Assembly (NCBI GenBank): GCA_035275065.1
Contig: DATENM010000046.1
Span: 1 to 64,000, forward strand
Direction: 5' to 3'
Source: Blastocatellia bacterium
Lineage (GTDB): Bacteria; Acidobacteriota; Blastocatellia; UBA7656
Length of the DNA: 64,000 nucleotides
Made by a program: the position numbers and the translations under genes. The notes below the pieces were generated by a model. That model made no database searches. It saw only the letters and a program-made list of their open reading frames with translations, and had not been told where the DNA came from. Of the stretch, positions 46,839 to 56,081 are shown piece by piece. Every line of letters starts with the position of its first letter. The first letter of the stretch is position 1.

Positions 46839-48554
46839 ATGCACAACTTGATGACCGGCCTGAGAAAACTCTGCGCCCTCGCGCTCATCTGCCTGCTGCC
46901 GACGATGGCGGCGGCGCAGACGCGGCGCGCTCCTGCTTTCGACGTGATTATCCGGGGCGGCACCGTCTATGACGGCACCGGCGGGCCGCCGCGCCGCGCC
47001 GATGTCGGTATACGCGGCGACCGCATCGCGGCGGTCGGCGACTTGAAAACGGCCACTGCCGCGACGGTCATCGATGCGACGAATCTGGCGGTCGCGCCCG
47101 GCTTCATCAACATGCTGTCGTGGTCTACGGAGTCGTTGATTATTGATGGCCGCTCGCAGGGCGAGTTGCGCCAGGGGGTGACGACACAAATATTCGGCGA
47201 AGGCGAATCTATGGGGCCGCTCAACCCCGCGATGAAAAAGCTCATGCTGGCCAGCCAGGGCGACCTCAAGTACGACATCCCCTGGACGACGCTCGCCGAA
47301 TATCTCGGCTATCTCGAAAAGCGCGGCGTGTCGCAGAACGTCGCCTCGTTCATCGGCGCGACGACGATTCGCGAATACGTCATCGGGCTCGAAGACAAGC
47401 CGCCGACGCCGGCCCAGCTCGAAGAGATGCGCCAATTGGTACGCCGCGAGATGGAAGCCGGCGCGCTCGGCATCGGCACGTCGCTGATCTACGCGCCGGC
47501 CTTTTACGCCAAAACCGAGGAGCTGATCGAGATGTGCAAAGTCGCATCGCGGTACAAAGGCAAGTACATCTCGCATATGCGCTCGGAAGGCAATCGCCTG
47601 ATCGAAGCCGTCGAAGAATTGCTGCGCATCAGCCGCGAGGCCAACATCCCCGCGGAGATTTATCACCTGAAAGCCGCGGGCCAGGCGAACTGGGAAAAGA
47701 TGGATAAAGTCATTGCGATGATCAACGAGGCGCGACGAAAGGGTATGAAGATCACCGCTGATATGTACACCTACACGGCGGGCGCGACGGGGCTGGACGC
47801 GGCGATGCCGCCCTGGGTGCTGGACGGCGGCTACGAGGCGCTGTTCAAGCGCTTGCAAGACCCGGCCATGCGCAAGAAGATCGCCGACGCCGTACGCACG
47901 CCGACCAGCGAGTGGGAAAATCTTTACCTCGCCGCCGGCTCGCCCGACCGCGTCTTGCTGGTCGAGTTCAAATCCGAAAAGCTCAAGCCGTACACCGGCA
48001 AAACGCTTGCCGAAGTCGCCCGCCTGCGCGGCGAAGACCCGGTTGAAACGATCATGAATCTGGTGCTTGAAGACCGTTCGCGCGTCGGCACGGTCTATTT
48101 CATGATCAATGAAGAGAACATCAAAAAGCAGTTGCGCCAGCCGTGGGTGTCGCTCGGCTCGGACGCTTCTTCGATGGCCCCTGAGCCGCCGTTCACACGG
48201 TCTTCGACGCACCCGCGCGCCTATGGCAACTTCGCGCGCTTGCTTGGCAAGTATGTGCGGGATGAAAAAGTGCTGACGCTAGAGGACGCGGTGCGCCGAT
48301 TGTCTGGATTGCCGGCGACGAATCTCGGCTTAGACCATCGCGGCTTTTTGCAGCCCGGAATGTTTGCCGATGTCGTGGTGTTCGACCCTTTGACCATCGC
48401 CGACCGCGCGACCTTCGACAAGCCGCATCAGTACGCTGTCGGCGTCCGCCAGGTCTTCGTCAACGGCGCGCAGGTTATCAAGGATGGCGAGCATACGGGC
48501 GCGAAACCGGGCCGCGCCCTCTGGGGACCGGGCAGGGTGACAAGTCACAAGTGA
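46839..48554 (+). CDS. exported D-aminoacylase-like amidohydrolase, HxH ligands absent
   Basis: 571 residues from the ATG at 46839 (GGAG 9 nt upstream). A signal peptide LRKLCALALICLLPTMAAAQ sends it to the periplasm. The amidohydrolase frame of N-acyl-D-amino-acid deacylases is clear: IIRGGTVYDGTGGPP, APGFIN, then HMRSEGNR and EIYHLKAAGQAN, and a C-terminal ADVVVFDPLTIADRATF. Where most members have HxH after GFI(D/N), this protein reads NMLSW (residues 91-95), so one metal site should be missing. I recall a subfamily with this variant. Its activity is therefore uncertain; it may be a one-metal enzyme acting on D-amino-acid peptides. Confidence 0.85.
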   Translation: MHNLMTGLRKLCALALICLLPTMAAAQTRRAPAFDVIIRGGTVYDGTGGPPRRADVGIRGDRIAAVGDLKTATAATVIDATNLAVAPGFINMLSWSTESLIIDGRSQGELRQGVTTQIFGEGESMGPLNPAMKKLMLASQGDLKYDIPWTTLAEYLGYLEKRGVSQNVASFIGATTIREYVIGLEDKPPTPAQLEEMRQLVRREMEAGALGIGTSLIYAPAFYAKTEELIEMCKVASRYKGKYISHMRSEGNRLIEAVEELLRISREANIPAEIYHLKAAGQANWEKMDKVIAMINEARRKGMKITADMYTYTAGATGLDAAMPPWVLDGGYEALFKRLQDPAMRKKIADAVRTPTSEWENLYLAAGSPDRVLLVEFKSEKLKPYTGKTLAEVARLRGEDPVETIMNLVLEDRSRVGTVYFMINEENIKKQLRQPWVSLGSDASSMAPEPPFTRSSTHPRAYGNFARLLGKYVRDEKVLTLEDAVRRLSGLPATNLGLDHRGFLQPGMFADVVVFDPLTIADRATFDKPHQYAVGVRQVFVNGAQVIKDGEHTGAKPGRALWGPGRVTSHK

Positions 48555-48641
48555 CAAGAAAGTAAGGCTCATATTTGCGATCATCGCATCTGCCTATCGG
48601 TGGACAGCATGGACCTTCGCTTGCTCTATCTTAATCACTCG

Positions 48642-49718
48642 TTACTTTTCTTCTCTAAGGTTTTGCAGCCTTTCTAATGCAAGTTGCAGAAGGCGATCAC
48701 TGAACAGGCGCTCCTTACGTTGCGCATGGTCCAGTCCAGCCGGCCAATTCCGAATCCCATGACGAATGCCTGCGAGTGTTGCTTCCACACCTTCACGAAC
48801 GATCAACCAATCTACCGTAGCCAGCGCTTCCATTCCGAGCGGCGATTGAAATCCGTCGATTAATTCGTCAGTTGCGTTAATGGCAGGCAGATATACTCTC
48901 GCCTCACTAGTTTTCAGGTAGAGCTCGACTTTTTCCCGCTTGGCCTCGTCAAACCATATCGTGTCGAATGGCCCAGCATCCGCGAGACGTTTTTCGCAGT
49001 GCAGGTAACTGCCATCAAGTCCATTAAGCAGATGTGTTAATCGATTAGCATAGGGGCCGTATCGATTCGCGATAAATTGCAAATCGAGTGGGTCTTTTAG
49101 TCCTAAGCTTTTGATAGTGCGCTCCAGAAACCACGCTAGCTTTTGCGTCTCTAACAGCGTACATTCAATTCCTAACACCCAATATCGCCTCACCATCTCA
49201 GCGATCAAGGCGCGTGCTGGTGTCAGCTTCTCGGCGCCTTTCTTTTTGGCCACATTTTGATATTGCGTCGTAGGTTCGTAAATGATGATGTCTACATCTT
49301 CCAGACCGCCGAGCGCTTCCTCTATAAGCGGGCGCACTACGGCCCAATCTAACCCGCCGTTACCGCAACCAAGCGGCGGAATGGCGATAGAACGAATCTG
49401 TTTATCGCGAATCACCTCCTTTAATGCCGCTAACCCCATGCGCACCCATTCCAGCTTCGTGGGCGGACGCCAGTGCTCCTTCGTCGGGAAATTGATAACC
49501 CAACGCCGGCCTTTCAATTCGTCAACCGAGGTGACAAACATCTCGCCAATTTTCACTTTTCCGGCTTTGCACGCCGCTGCGTATGCTTTGTAGTTCTCAG
49601 GGAAACGCTCCTTGAACATCAGGGCAATGCCCTTGCCCATCACGCCGAACGTGTTCACCGTGTTGACAACAGCCTCCACGTCCGCATCAAGCAAATTGCC
49701 TGTGGTGAATCGTATCAT
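48642..49718 (-). CDS. darG: DarG antitoxin: macrodomain DNA ADP-ribosyl hydrolase
   Basis: 358 residues. The N-terminal macrodomain (about 1-155) shows GNLLDADVEAVVNTVNTFGV, then MGKGIAL, and IPPLGCGNGGLDW. It removes the ADP-ribose that DarT places on thymidine in DNA. The C-terminal part (about 170-358, starting TPARALIAEMVRRYW) is the DarT-binding domain of full-length DarG. It starts 1 nt after the darT stop codon (TAA then C then ATG), so translation is coupled. The gene is AT-richer than its neighbours, consistent with horizontal spread. Confidence is high because both partners are present with the expected sizes and order. Confidence 0.93.
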   Translation of the reverse strand: MIRFTTGNLLDADVEAVVNTVNTFGVMGKGIALMFKERFPENYKAYAAACKAGKVKIGEMFVTSVDELKGRRWVINFPTKEHWRPPTKLEWVRMGLAALKEVIRDKQIRSIAIPPLGCGNGGLDWAVVRPLIEEALGGLEDVDIIIYEPTTQYQNVAKKKGAEKLTPARALIAEMVRRYWVLGIECTLLETQKLAWFLERTIKSLGLKDPLDLQFIANRYGPYANRLTHLLNGLDGSYLHCEKRLADAGPFDTIWFDEAKREKVELYLKTSEARVYLPAINATDELIDGFQSPLGMEALATVDWLIVREGVEATLAGIRHGIRNWPAGLDHAQRKERLFSDRLLQLALERLQNLREEK

Positions 49719-49719
49719 G

Positions 49720-50376
49720 TTAAAAGTAATAACCAGGGAGAGCGCGGACCTCGAGGTTTATGCCACGCTCCTCAATTAATGATTCAAGGCCCCGCTTAAC
49801 GGTGTCGTTATAACAAACGATGCCAAGCACCGCTTCAAGCGGGACACGCCTATGGACCAGCGCCTCCGCCTGGTAGCGCTGTTGTTTGCCGGGGTTCGCA
49901 TCGTCCGTCTTGAAATCTCGCCTTTGCAGCAACGGCCAATCGATTTGCCTTAGATCACCGGAGCCGTCGATAAAGTCTGTTCCCGCTGTATAGGCGTGCT
50001 GGTCCGTGTAGATAAACAGAAGCCCAAGTTCACGCAGCCGGTAGACAGAAGAAACAAACATCACAATTTCAGAATTATCGCGCCGGGTGATTCCCCCATA
50101 TCCCGTTTTGATATTATACAGCATTATCGAAAACGGCGTGAAATAGAAAGGAACGTAATCGCTTAGAGTGCCGTGTGGCGAGATGGGGACGCTCAGCCGC
50201 GCCCGCTTGTCGATCAGCGAGGTATTCCCGATATTTATGTAATTGGGGTCTTGTTCGACGGAATTCGGGCAAGGCATCCCACCATGATCCAGAATCCACG
50301 CGACGTTTGCCACATGCACGATGCGGAAAATTCGCGCCTCTTCTGGATTGAGGCTCGATAGAATGCGCTGCGACAT
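49720..50376 (-). CDS. darT: DarT toxin: DNA thymidine ADP-ribosyltransferase
   Basis: 218 residues, the usual DarT (DUF4433) length. Landmarks: the N-terminal FRIVHVANVAWILDHGGMPC NAD-binding block, Arg58 in SLIDKR, FYFTPFSIMLYNI, and the catalytic Glu171 in QRYQAEALVHRRVP. The enzyme transfers ADP-ribose from NAD to thymidine in single-stranded DNA and blocks replication; DarTG pairs act as anti-phage toxin-antitoxin systems. It heads the two-gene unit with darG downstream. All expected active-site positions are present, so the toxin looks intact. Confidence 0.93.
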   Translation of the reverse strand: MSQRILSSLNPEEARIFRIVHVANVAWILDHGGMPCPNSVEQDPNYINIGNTSLIDKRARLSVPISPHGTLSDYVPFYFTPFSIMLYNIKTGYGGITRRDNSEIVMFVSSVYRLRELGLLFIYTDQHAYTAGTDFIDGSGDLRQIDWPLLQRRDFKTDDANPGKQQRYQAEALVHRRVPLEAVLGIVCYNDTVKRGLESLIEERGINLEVRALPGYYF

Positions 50377-50472
50377 GGTGTAGCAAGTTGTATCTCAAAA
50401 TCGCTGATGAAAGCCAGTCGAATCGGGCAAGCCCTTCTTCTGGTTGATGTGCTACAAAGTAGTCACTCAGAA

Positions 50473-51240
50473 CTACTCTTTGTAGCTTGGGTCAACGCGG
50501 TCGAGCTTGCGCAGCAGCGCCGGCCAGACGAGGTTGCCGCCCATGCCTTTCGTCACCTGCTCGACTTGCGCGAGGATGCCTTTGAGGATCGGCTCGCCGA
50601 TATGGGTCAACTCCGAGCCGCCCGATTGCGCCAGCACCTGAATGCGGCACGAGGCTTCGAGCATATACATCGCCAGGAAGGCTTCCGCCGCCGAGCGCCC
50701 GACCGTCAGCAGTCCGTGATTGCGCAGAATCAGCGCCCGATTCGTGCCGAGGTCGGCGACCAGCCGCGGCTTCTCTTCGGCGTTCAGCGCCAGCCCTTCG
50801 TAATCGTGATAACCAATCGCCATCAGCGGCATCAGCGAGTGCTGCGAGATCGGCAGCAAGCCATGCTTCTGCGCTGACACCGCGACGCCGTGCAGGGTGT
50901 GCGTGTGATAGACGCAGAGCGCATCTTCGCGCGCTTCATGAACGGCGCTGTGAATCGTGAAGCCCGCCGGGTTAATCACGTACGGCGTTTCCATCATGGT
51001 GTTGCCCGCGAGGTCAACTTTGACGAGGCTCGACGCCGTGATCTCTTCAAACAGGAACCCGTACGGGTTGATGAGAAAGTGATGCTCCGGGCCGGGCACG
51101 CGCATCGAGATGTGCGTGAAGACGAGATCGTCCCAATGATAAAGCGCCGTCAGCCGGTAGAGCGCCGCCAGATCGACGCGCGCCTGCCATTCTTCCGCCG
51201 ACACCTGCTCGCGAATGTTCATTGCTTTGGCTGCCTGCAT
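50473..51240 (-). CDS. class II aldolase/adducin family protein
   Basis: 255 residues from the ATG at 51240, chosen for AGGAGG upstream; the reading frame stays open a further 49 codons through a heptamer repeat, which is not coding. The aldolase II fold is shown by LTALYHWDDLVFTHISMRVP, YHTHTLHGVAVSAQ (zinc His residues) and RNHGLLTVGRSAAEAF. Members cleave fuculose-, rhamnulose- or ribulose-phosphates, or act as decarboxylases or epimerases; the exact substrate is not readable. It is downstream of the sugar kinase and GalT genes in the same direction, supporting a role in sugar breakdown. Confidence 0.88.
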   Translation of the reverse strand: MQAAKAMNIREQVSAEEWQARVDLAALYRLTALYHWDDLVFTHISMRVPGPEHHFLINPYGFLFEEITASSLVKVDLAGNTMMETPYVINPAGFTIHSAVHEAREDALCVYHTHTLHGVAVSAQKHGLLPISQHSLMPLMAIGYHDYEGLALNAEEKPRLVADLGTNRALILRNHGLLTVGRSAAEAFLAMYMLEASCRIQVLAQSGGSELTHIGEPILKGILAQVEQVTKGMGGNLVWPALLRKLDRVDPSYKE

Positions 51241-51281
51241 AAGCTGTCCTCCTGAGTCATCGGTTGAGCCAATCGTTATAG

Positions 51282-51421
51282 CAGTGACGAGTGACGAGTG
51301 ACAAGTGACAAGAAGTGATGAGTAGAAAGTGATGAGTGATGAGTAGGAAGACGGCGCGCTGAATATCTCGCTCTCTTCACTCTTCACTCTTCACTCATCA
51401 CTCATCACTCACCACTCTTCT
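51282..51421. repeat. heptamer-built hairpin, family 3
   Basis: The left side is a run of GAGTGAC and GTGATGA heptamers (51282-51351). The right side is CTCTTCA and CTCATCA heptamers (51371-51421), largely complementary. The right arm supplies the last codons and stop of the GHMP kinase. A degenerate relative (GTGACAAGTCACAAGTGACA) lies at 48537-48556 beyond darG. Confidence 0.85.
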
Positions 51422-52879
51422 GAGCCGTAGGTGGCCAAAGGCGGCGGCTCCCGGCGACGAGCCGGAAAAGACTTGCGGCGCGCGGCCCGTTTCGCTGGCA
51501 TAACGTTCCGCGATATTCATTACGGTCGCTTGCGCATGCTTTCGCCCGAGGACGGCGACCGTGCCGCCGCTGCCACCGCCGGTGATCTTCGCGCCATACA
51601 GGCCGCGGGCCATGCCGGCCTGGCGCACCAGATTCACCAGCAAGTCGGTTCCTTCAGAGCCGAGCCCGCAGGCCGAATAGCTGGCGTGCGACTGGTACAT
51701 CAACTCGCCGAGCAACTGACAGCCGCGCCCGCTCGGCGACTGCGCTAGCAGCTCGGCAAAGGCGCGGACGCGGAAATGCTCGTAGACAGGATGCGCCGTC
51801 GGCTGGCGCACCGCGTAGCTCCGTCCGGGCTCAACCCGCGTCGCCGCATCGGTCGTGCCGGTGAAGCGCGCCAGGAATTCGCCCCCCGCGATCCGCTCAG
51901 GCAAACGCGCCGCGTAGTACTGCGCGAATTCCGACGGCGTAACATTCGCCACATAACCCTGCCAGCGCGGATCAGTGAACTTGAGGCGTCCGCCGTCGCC
52001 GGCGGCTTCGACCGCGAGGCCGGCCATCTCGGCAATCATGCGATAGCCCATAAACGCGCCGACGCGCACCGAGCCGTAATCCGCGCCCGACACCGAATGG
52101 CGAATGCCCGAATCGATGCCCCAGACGGCCAGCTCATCGGGGATGGCGACGGTTCCCTGCAACTCGGCAGGCTGGCAGAGCAACGCCAGCAGGCGGCCGG
52201 CTTCTCCGCAACTCGCGGTCATTTGATCCATCACGCCGCAGGGCGCGCCGACCACGAAGTTTTCGACTTTCTGGCACAGCAGGGCGGTTTCGCGGGCATC
52301 GATCTGGATGTTGAAAGCGGCGCTGACGGCCTGCATCACGGCGACTTCGATGGCCGCCGACGAGCTGACGCCTTTGCCTTCCGGCACGCTTGAATCGATC
52401 AGCAATCGCGCGCCCTGATTGAAACGAATATTACATTCCCGCATCAAGACGAGAAACGCGCCCGCCGCGTAAGCCGCCCAGCGCGTCTGCGGGTCGCGTT
52501 CGAAGTAGGCGCGGGCCGCCGCGTAATCCAACGGCTCACCGGCACGCTCGAAATACGCGAGCGGCATCGTAAACGACGCGGCGCGCTGATTCGCTTCCGC
52601 GCCGAAGCTGACGATGCGCAGAGTGCGCTCGGCGACGGGTTGCAGGGCGACGAGGGCGGCTTCGCGGATCGGCAACTGCAAGACCAGCGAGCCGGAATAA
52701 TCGGCGATGCCGCCCATCACATCGAGCCGTCCCGGCGCCCGCGTGACGATGACCTCGCCGTCGCCATCGAACAGCGAGCTTGCCGCCGCGACGTCGCTCT
52801 GATCGAGCCGGTTGAGCATTTCGATGAACCGCTCGACGTCCGTCAGCCCCCGGGTTGCGCCATGTGTGATCTGTAACAT
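51398..52879 (-). CDS. GHMP sugar kinase, L-arabinokinase/galactokinase-like
   Basis: 493 residues. The substrate loop reads [20 protein letters not shown], the version I associate with L-arabinokinase (galactokinase has GEHTDYNGG). The ATP loop is [17 protein letters not shown], and the third motif is [14 protein letters not shown] near the C-terminus. It phosphorylates a sugar at C1 with ATP; GalT two genes upstream could then make the UDP-sugar. It is longer than bacterial galactokinases (about 380-390 residues) because of insertions near 290-370. Leftward unit with galT and the inositol-phosphatase-like gene, separated from the latter by a 27-bp hairpin. Sugar identity (arabinose or galactose) is undecided. 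Confidence 0.85.
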   Translation of the reverse strand: MLQITHGATRGLTDVERFIEMLNRLDQSDVAAASSLFDGDGEVIVTRAPGRLDVMGGIADYSGSLVLQLPIREAALVALQPVAERTLRIVSFGAEANQRAASFTMPLAYFERAGEPLDYAAARAYFERDPQTRWAAYAAGAFLVLMRECNIRFNQGARLLIDSSVPEGKGVSSSAAIEVAVMQAVSAAFNIQIDARETALLCQKVENFVVGAPCGVMDQMTASCGEAGRLLALLCQPAELQGTVAIPDELAVWGIDSGIRHSVSGADYGSVRVGAFMGYRMIAEMAGLAVEAAGDGGRLKFTDPRWQGYVANVTPSEFAQYYAARLPERIAGGEFLARFTGTTDAATRVEPGRSYAVRQPTAHPVYEHFRVRAFAELLAQSPSGRGCQLLGELMYQSHASYSACGLGSEGTDLLVNLVRQAGMARGLYGAKITGGGSGGTVAVLGRKHAQATVMNIAERYASETGRAPQVFSGSSPGAAAFGHLRLRRVVSDE

Positions 52880-52905
52880 TGGCTCTTTATTCAGCTACGA
52901 TAATA

Positions 52906-52983
52906 AACCGCCAAGACGCCAAGCGCGCCAAGCGCAACAAGGGAAGATGACTGTCCCTTGGCGCGCTTGGCGTCTTGGCGGTT
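52906..52983. repeat. nonamer-built perfect 27-bp hairpin
   Basis: Arms 52906-52932 and 52957-52983 are exact complements with a 24-nt loop. Each arm is a tandem of 9-mers of the form GCCAAGNNC. It lies between the inositol-phosphatase-like and GHMP kinase genes, inside a likely transcript. Confidence 0.9.
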
Positions 52984-52991
52984 AAAAGGCA

Positions 52992-54008
52992 TTAGCCATC
53001 GAGTAGCCCGCGATCATTGAGCGCGCGCTTGAGCAGCGGCTCGATCTGCGCGCGAATCGCGGCGTTCGCGTAGCCGACCCATGCCACGTCTGCTTCAACG
53101 TTAAGCGGCGCATTGAGCGGCTGACCGTGCGCGTCTGTGATGATGACGCCAAGCTCGCGGGCGATCAGCTCGGCGCAGAGGTCATACGGGTGGCAGCAGA
53201 TGCCTAAAGATTGGCCGCGCCTTTCAAGCACACGCTCCATCAGCGGACGCAGGTCGGCGACGAAGCGGTCATGGCCGGCCATCAATTCGTAAAGCTGGCC
53301 GCCCGTAGAGATGTATTGATCTTCGAAGCAATGCGCCTTGCCGTGGAGCGGCGGGCCGAGCGCGCCGCGCACGATCTCTTCGTCAATCGCCGCCAGCTCT
53401 TCGCGCGCGCCGGGAAAGAAACGCGCCACCATCGCGAAGCCGTGCGCGATGCTGCGCGCCCGCGACGGCTGCAAGGTCAGTTGCCAGCGCTCGCCGCTCA
53501 GACGATTGAATCGCTCGCCCTGCGCCCCCTCATCGCGCACCGCCCACAGCGTGTCGCTCAGGTGTTGCTTGATGAGCGGAATCTCTGTCTGTACGGCCAG
53601 CTCGATGTCTGTGAGACCTGTCTGCGCGCCGCGATTCGCGGCCACGCCGGTCAGTATCCAGGCGCTGCGCTTCTGATACATCAGGCCGCGCGTGCCGTCT
53701 ATCGGGTCAACGATGATGCGCCACACGGCATCGGCTTCGTCGGCGTCGCGCGGCAAGATCAGTTTGCCGCCGTGCAAGCCTTCGGCGATCAGCACGACCG
53801 GCGAGCGTGTGGCAATCTCTGTCTCAACGAAGTCGATCAGCAACTCTTCGCTGACGCGATCAACCGCATAGATCGTGTCGCCTTCGTCGTCGCGGTCAAT
53901 GCGAGCGAGGTCTTCGACGGCGGCGCGCTCGGTCGCCGCGACCACTTCGTCACGGATGCGCGCATGCAGGCGCAGAATCGGCTCCAGCAGCGCCTTTGCG
54001 CCATTCAT
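52992..54008 (-). CDS. inositol monophosphatase family protein
   Basis: 338 residues of the lithium-sensitive phosphatase fold. The metal site is [10 protein letters not shown] (near 117-126) with an upstream Glu in [10 protein letters not shown], where most members have GEE, and [15 protein letters not shown] near the C-terminus in place of the usual W..D..A block. Possible substrates are inositol-phosphate, fructose-bisphosphate, or a sugar-1-phosphate of this locus. The start codon overlaps the galT stop by one base (TAATG), so translation is coupled to galT; that links it to hexose-phosphate metabolism. Confidence 0.85.
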   Translation of the reverse strand: MNGAKALLEPILRLHARIRDEVVAATERAAVEDLARIDRDDEGDTIYAVDRVSEELLIDFVETEIATRSPVVLIAEGLHGGKLILPRDADEADAVWRIIVDPIDGTRGLMYQKRSAWILTGVAANRGAQTGLTDIELAVQTEIPLIKQHLSDTLWAVRDEGAQGERFNRLSGERWQLTLQPSRARSIAHGFAMVARFFPGAREELAAIDEEIVRGALGPPLHGKAHCFEDQYISTGGQLYELMAGHDRFVADLRPLMERVLERRGQSLGICCHPYDLCAELIARELGVIITDAHGQPLNAPLNVEADVAWVGYANAAIRAQIEPLLKRALNDRGLLDG

Positions 54009-55048
54009 TACAAACTCTCCCTTGCCGCTTGCTTGTAATGAGTATCGGGCTGGGCGCGCAGCTCGGCGGCTTTCTCTTCGGGCGCGGTGTCGCTCAGAAA
54101 ATTGCCGCCGCCGATTTCGGGGCCGGCCAGGTACTTCAACAGATTCGGCTTGCGCAGCGGCGGGTGGAATTCGATGTGAAAATGAAAGCCCGGGTAATCG
54201 CCGCCATCCGTGGGCGCTTGATGTAGCGGCATCACGTAAGGGAACGGCATCTGCCAGAGGTTGTCGAATTTCACCAGCGCCCGCTTCAATGCTTCGGCAA
54301 AGTCGCGCCGCTCATCGTTTGATAACGCCGCGAGACTCGGATGCGTCTGTTTGGGCGCGACGAAGACTTCGTAAGCGTAGCGCGCAAAGTAGGGCATAAA
54401 GACGATGGCCGAGTCGTTTTCGTAGATGATGCGGCGGCCATCCTCGTGTTCGGCTCTGAGGATGTCTTGAAAGAGAGCGCGGCCCGTTTCTGCGAAGTGA
54501 CGGCGGCTGGCGCGCGCCTCGGTCTCGATGGTTTTGAAGACAAAGTTGGTGGCGTAAATTTGGCAATGCGGGTGCGGATTCGAAACGCCGACGACTTCGC
54601 CTTTGTTCTCGAAGACGAGGACGTGATCGACGCCCGGGCGGCTGCCGAGGTCAACATATTGTTCTTGCCAGACCGTGAGCAGCGTTTCAATCTCTGCCGG
54701 CGCAAGCTCCGCGAGCGTCAGGTTGTGTCGGGGGCTGTAACAGACGACGCGGGCGATGCCGTGCGCCGGGCGGCGGCGATAGATGCCCGCGGGCGGCGGG
54801 CCTTCAGCCGGCGCGGCAGGGCCGACGCACGGATGGTCGTTGTCAAACACGAACGTCTGTTCGTAAGCGGGATTAACCGCGCCGCTCACCCGCCGGTTGC
54901 CGGGGCAGAGATAGCAATCACTGAGGTATTCCGGCAACGACTCGTCTTCGTGAGTGACGGTTTCGCCAATCCACGGGCGGTTCTGCCGGTGCGCCGCGAC
55001 GATCACCCATTCCTCGCGCAGCGGATGCCATCGTTCTTCCCAGACCAC
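54008..55048 (-). CDS. galT: galactose-1-phosphate uridylyltransferase
   Basis: 346 residues from a GTG at 55048 preceded by AGGAGG (7 nt); an upstream ATG at 55093 lies before that ribosome site. HIT-superfamily transferase: [20 protein letters not shown] at the N-terminus, a zinc Cys pair CYLCPGN, and the active-site HPH in [11 protein letters not shown] (near 158-160). The second His cluster is [10 protein letters not shown]. It exchanges UMP between UDP-glucose and galactose-1-phosphate (Leloir pathway). It heads a tightly packed leftward unit. With the GH42 enzyme, the importer and the sugar kinase it outlines a galactoside pathway. Confidence 0.93.
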   Translation of the reverse strand: MVWEERWHPLREEWVIVAAHRQNRPWIGETVTHEDESLPEYLSDCYLCPGNRRVSGAVNPAYEQTFVFDNDHPCVGPAAPAEGPPPAGIYRRRPAHGIARVVCYSPRHNLTLAELAPAEIETLLTVWQEQYVDLGSRPGVDHVLVFENKGEVVGVSNPHPHCQIYATNFVFKTIETEARASRRHFAETGRALFQDILRAEHEDGRRIIYENDSAIVFMPYFARYAYEVFVAPKQTHPSLAALSNDERRDFAEALKRALVKFDNLWQMPFPYVMPLHQAPTDGGDYPGFHFHIEFHPPLRKPNLLKYLAGPEIGGGNFLSDTAPEEKAAELRAQPDTHYKQAARESL

Positions 55049-55167
55049 TGACTCGCCTCCTGAAATTTGCCATTTGATGAAACCGCACATCAAACGATTA
55101 TCTTATAGTAGGAGTGAGTAGGAATGAGGCGTTTTCATCGTTATGAGAATATTCTGAATTGAAAAGG

Positions 55168-55569
55168 TTACCGAGCCTCTTGCAGTTCTAAAGCAGAATC
55201 GATTTCTTTGACGATTTCTGGAATCGGCTTATTACGAGCGTCTATAACCTGATAATCTTTGACCAAATCCAGAATAGATTTGTTAAGCTCAGATGTCGGG
55301 AGAAGGACTGGAATGATCGGTTTTCCCAAAGATTGAGCTAACCCTATTTCAAAAGGAACCCAATTGCTTCTAACAGCGTCCTCTGAAAGAAGAACAAGTA
55401 CGGCACTAGCGCTTCTGATGGCTTCACGTATCTGACTGGAAATCGGCGCCCCGGCAGCCATGTCGCTTTGGTCCAGAAACCCGGTAACGTCGATCTGGCG
55501 GAACATCCTCTCTAGTTGAGCGACAAATGCGGTGTCTTTGTTACTATATGAAATAAAAATTCTACGCAT
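55168..55569 (-). CDS. stand-alone TIR-domain protein 1
   Basis: 133 residues, all TIR fold. Start ATG 55569 chosen because GGAG is 7 nt upstream; an ATG at 55575 is too close to it. The domain begins RRIFISYSNKDTAFVAQLER and has the box SNWVPFEIGLA with the putative catalytic Glu74, then GKPIIPVLL. Bacterial TIR domains cleave NAD or make cyclic ADP-ribose signals after phage sensing. It overlaps the preceding TIR gene by 8 bp. No SIR2/SLOG effector (ThsA-like), STING or NLR partner is adjacent. AT-richer than the surrounding sugar genes. Confidence 0.9.
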   Translation of the reverse strand: MRRIFISYSNKDTAFVAQLERMFRQIDVTGFLDQSDMAAGAPISSQIREAIRSASAVLVLLSEDAVRSNWVPFEIGLAQSLGKPIIPVLLPTSELNKSILDLVKDYQVIDARNKPIPEIVKEIDSALELQEAR

Positions 55570-55981
55570 TTTCATTCTCCATTATTCGTTTGGCAAGTTC
55601 GTCCAGATATTTATCGAAACCATTTATATCAAGTATATTTATATCCTCGAACACGCCTTTACTGCCACCCATCTTCTCCAATTTTGAAACAGTCAGCCCA
55701 TATAGAACAGCTATAATGCGCTTACCTTGTCCCCAAGCGGCACCCACTTCAGCCCATACCCAGAATCGTTGCGCAGACCAGGGAGTAAACAGCGCAACGA
55801 CTTCTTGGCACTGAGTGATTTCGCTGTGAATAATCTCCTTAAAGTTAGCTCCTTTAGGAATGTCTGTCTCATCCAAGAAAGTAGAGGCTCCACAGTCCTG
55901 TATCCGTCGAGCAATCTGTCCGGCGAGCCATGCGTCCTGCTTGCCATGTGAGATAAAGACTTTGACCCCTCGCTTGCCCAT
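55562..55981 (-). CDS. stand-alone TIR-domain protein 2
   Basis: 139 residues, all TIR/SEFIR-like. Opening GVKVFISHGKQDAWLAGQIA, DETDIPKGANFKEI, then the box RFWVWAEVGAAWGQGK with Glu78, and KRIIAVLYGLT. A GAGG lies 5 nt before the ATG. It is first in a two-gene unit with the other TIR protein and only distantly similar to it, so the pair is not a simple recent duplication. An inverted repeat sits just upstream in the promoter region. The likely role is defence or cell-death signalling; which protein senses and which acts cannot be read from sequence. Confidence 0.9.
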   Translation of the reverse strand: MGKRGVKVFISHGKQDAWLAGQIARRIQDCGASTFLDETDIPKGANFKEIIHSEITQCQEVVALFTPWSAQRFWVWAEVGAAWGQGKRIIAVLYGLTVSKLEKMGGSKGVFEDINILDINGFDKYLDELAKRIMENENA

Positions 55982-55997
55982 ACGCGCCTCATCATAT

Positions 55998-56060
55998 CAT
56001 GGGGATACATTTCATATGCAAATTCAGATGCCATTGGTACGGCATCAATGTATCCCCATG
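55998..56060. repeat. 14-bp inverted repeat upstream of the TIR pair
   Basis: CATGGGGATACATT at 55998-56011 and its exact complement at 56047-56060. A nested GATGCC/GGCATC pair abuts the right arm, so the whole can fold as a bulged hairpin. It ends 16 bp before the TIR 2 start and 21 bp from the GH42 stop. It may be an operator, terminator or element end. Confidence 0.8.
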
Positions 56061-56081
56061 AAACAAGTCAGGGTGGGCAAC

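Noticed and set aside
46665..48212. A 515-codon open frame on the minus strand
   Set aside because: It lies entirely antisense to the clear D-aminoacylase-like gene and its translation is Arg/His/Ala-rich without any domain; it is a GC-rich shadow.
51241..51387. N-terminal extension of the class II aldolase
   Set aside because: The extra 49 codons translate a heptamer repeat, and a good AGGAGG site precedes the ATG at 51240.
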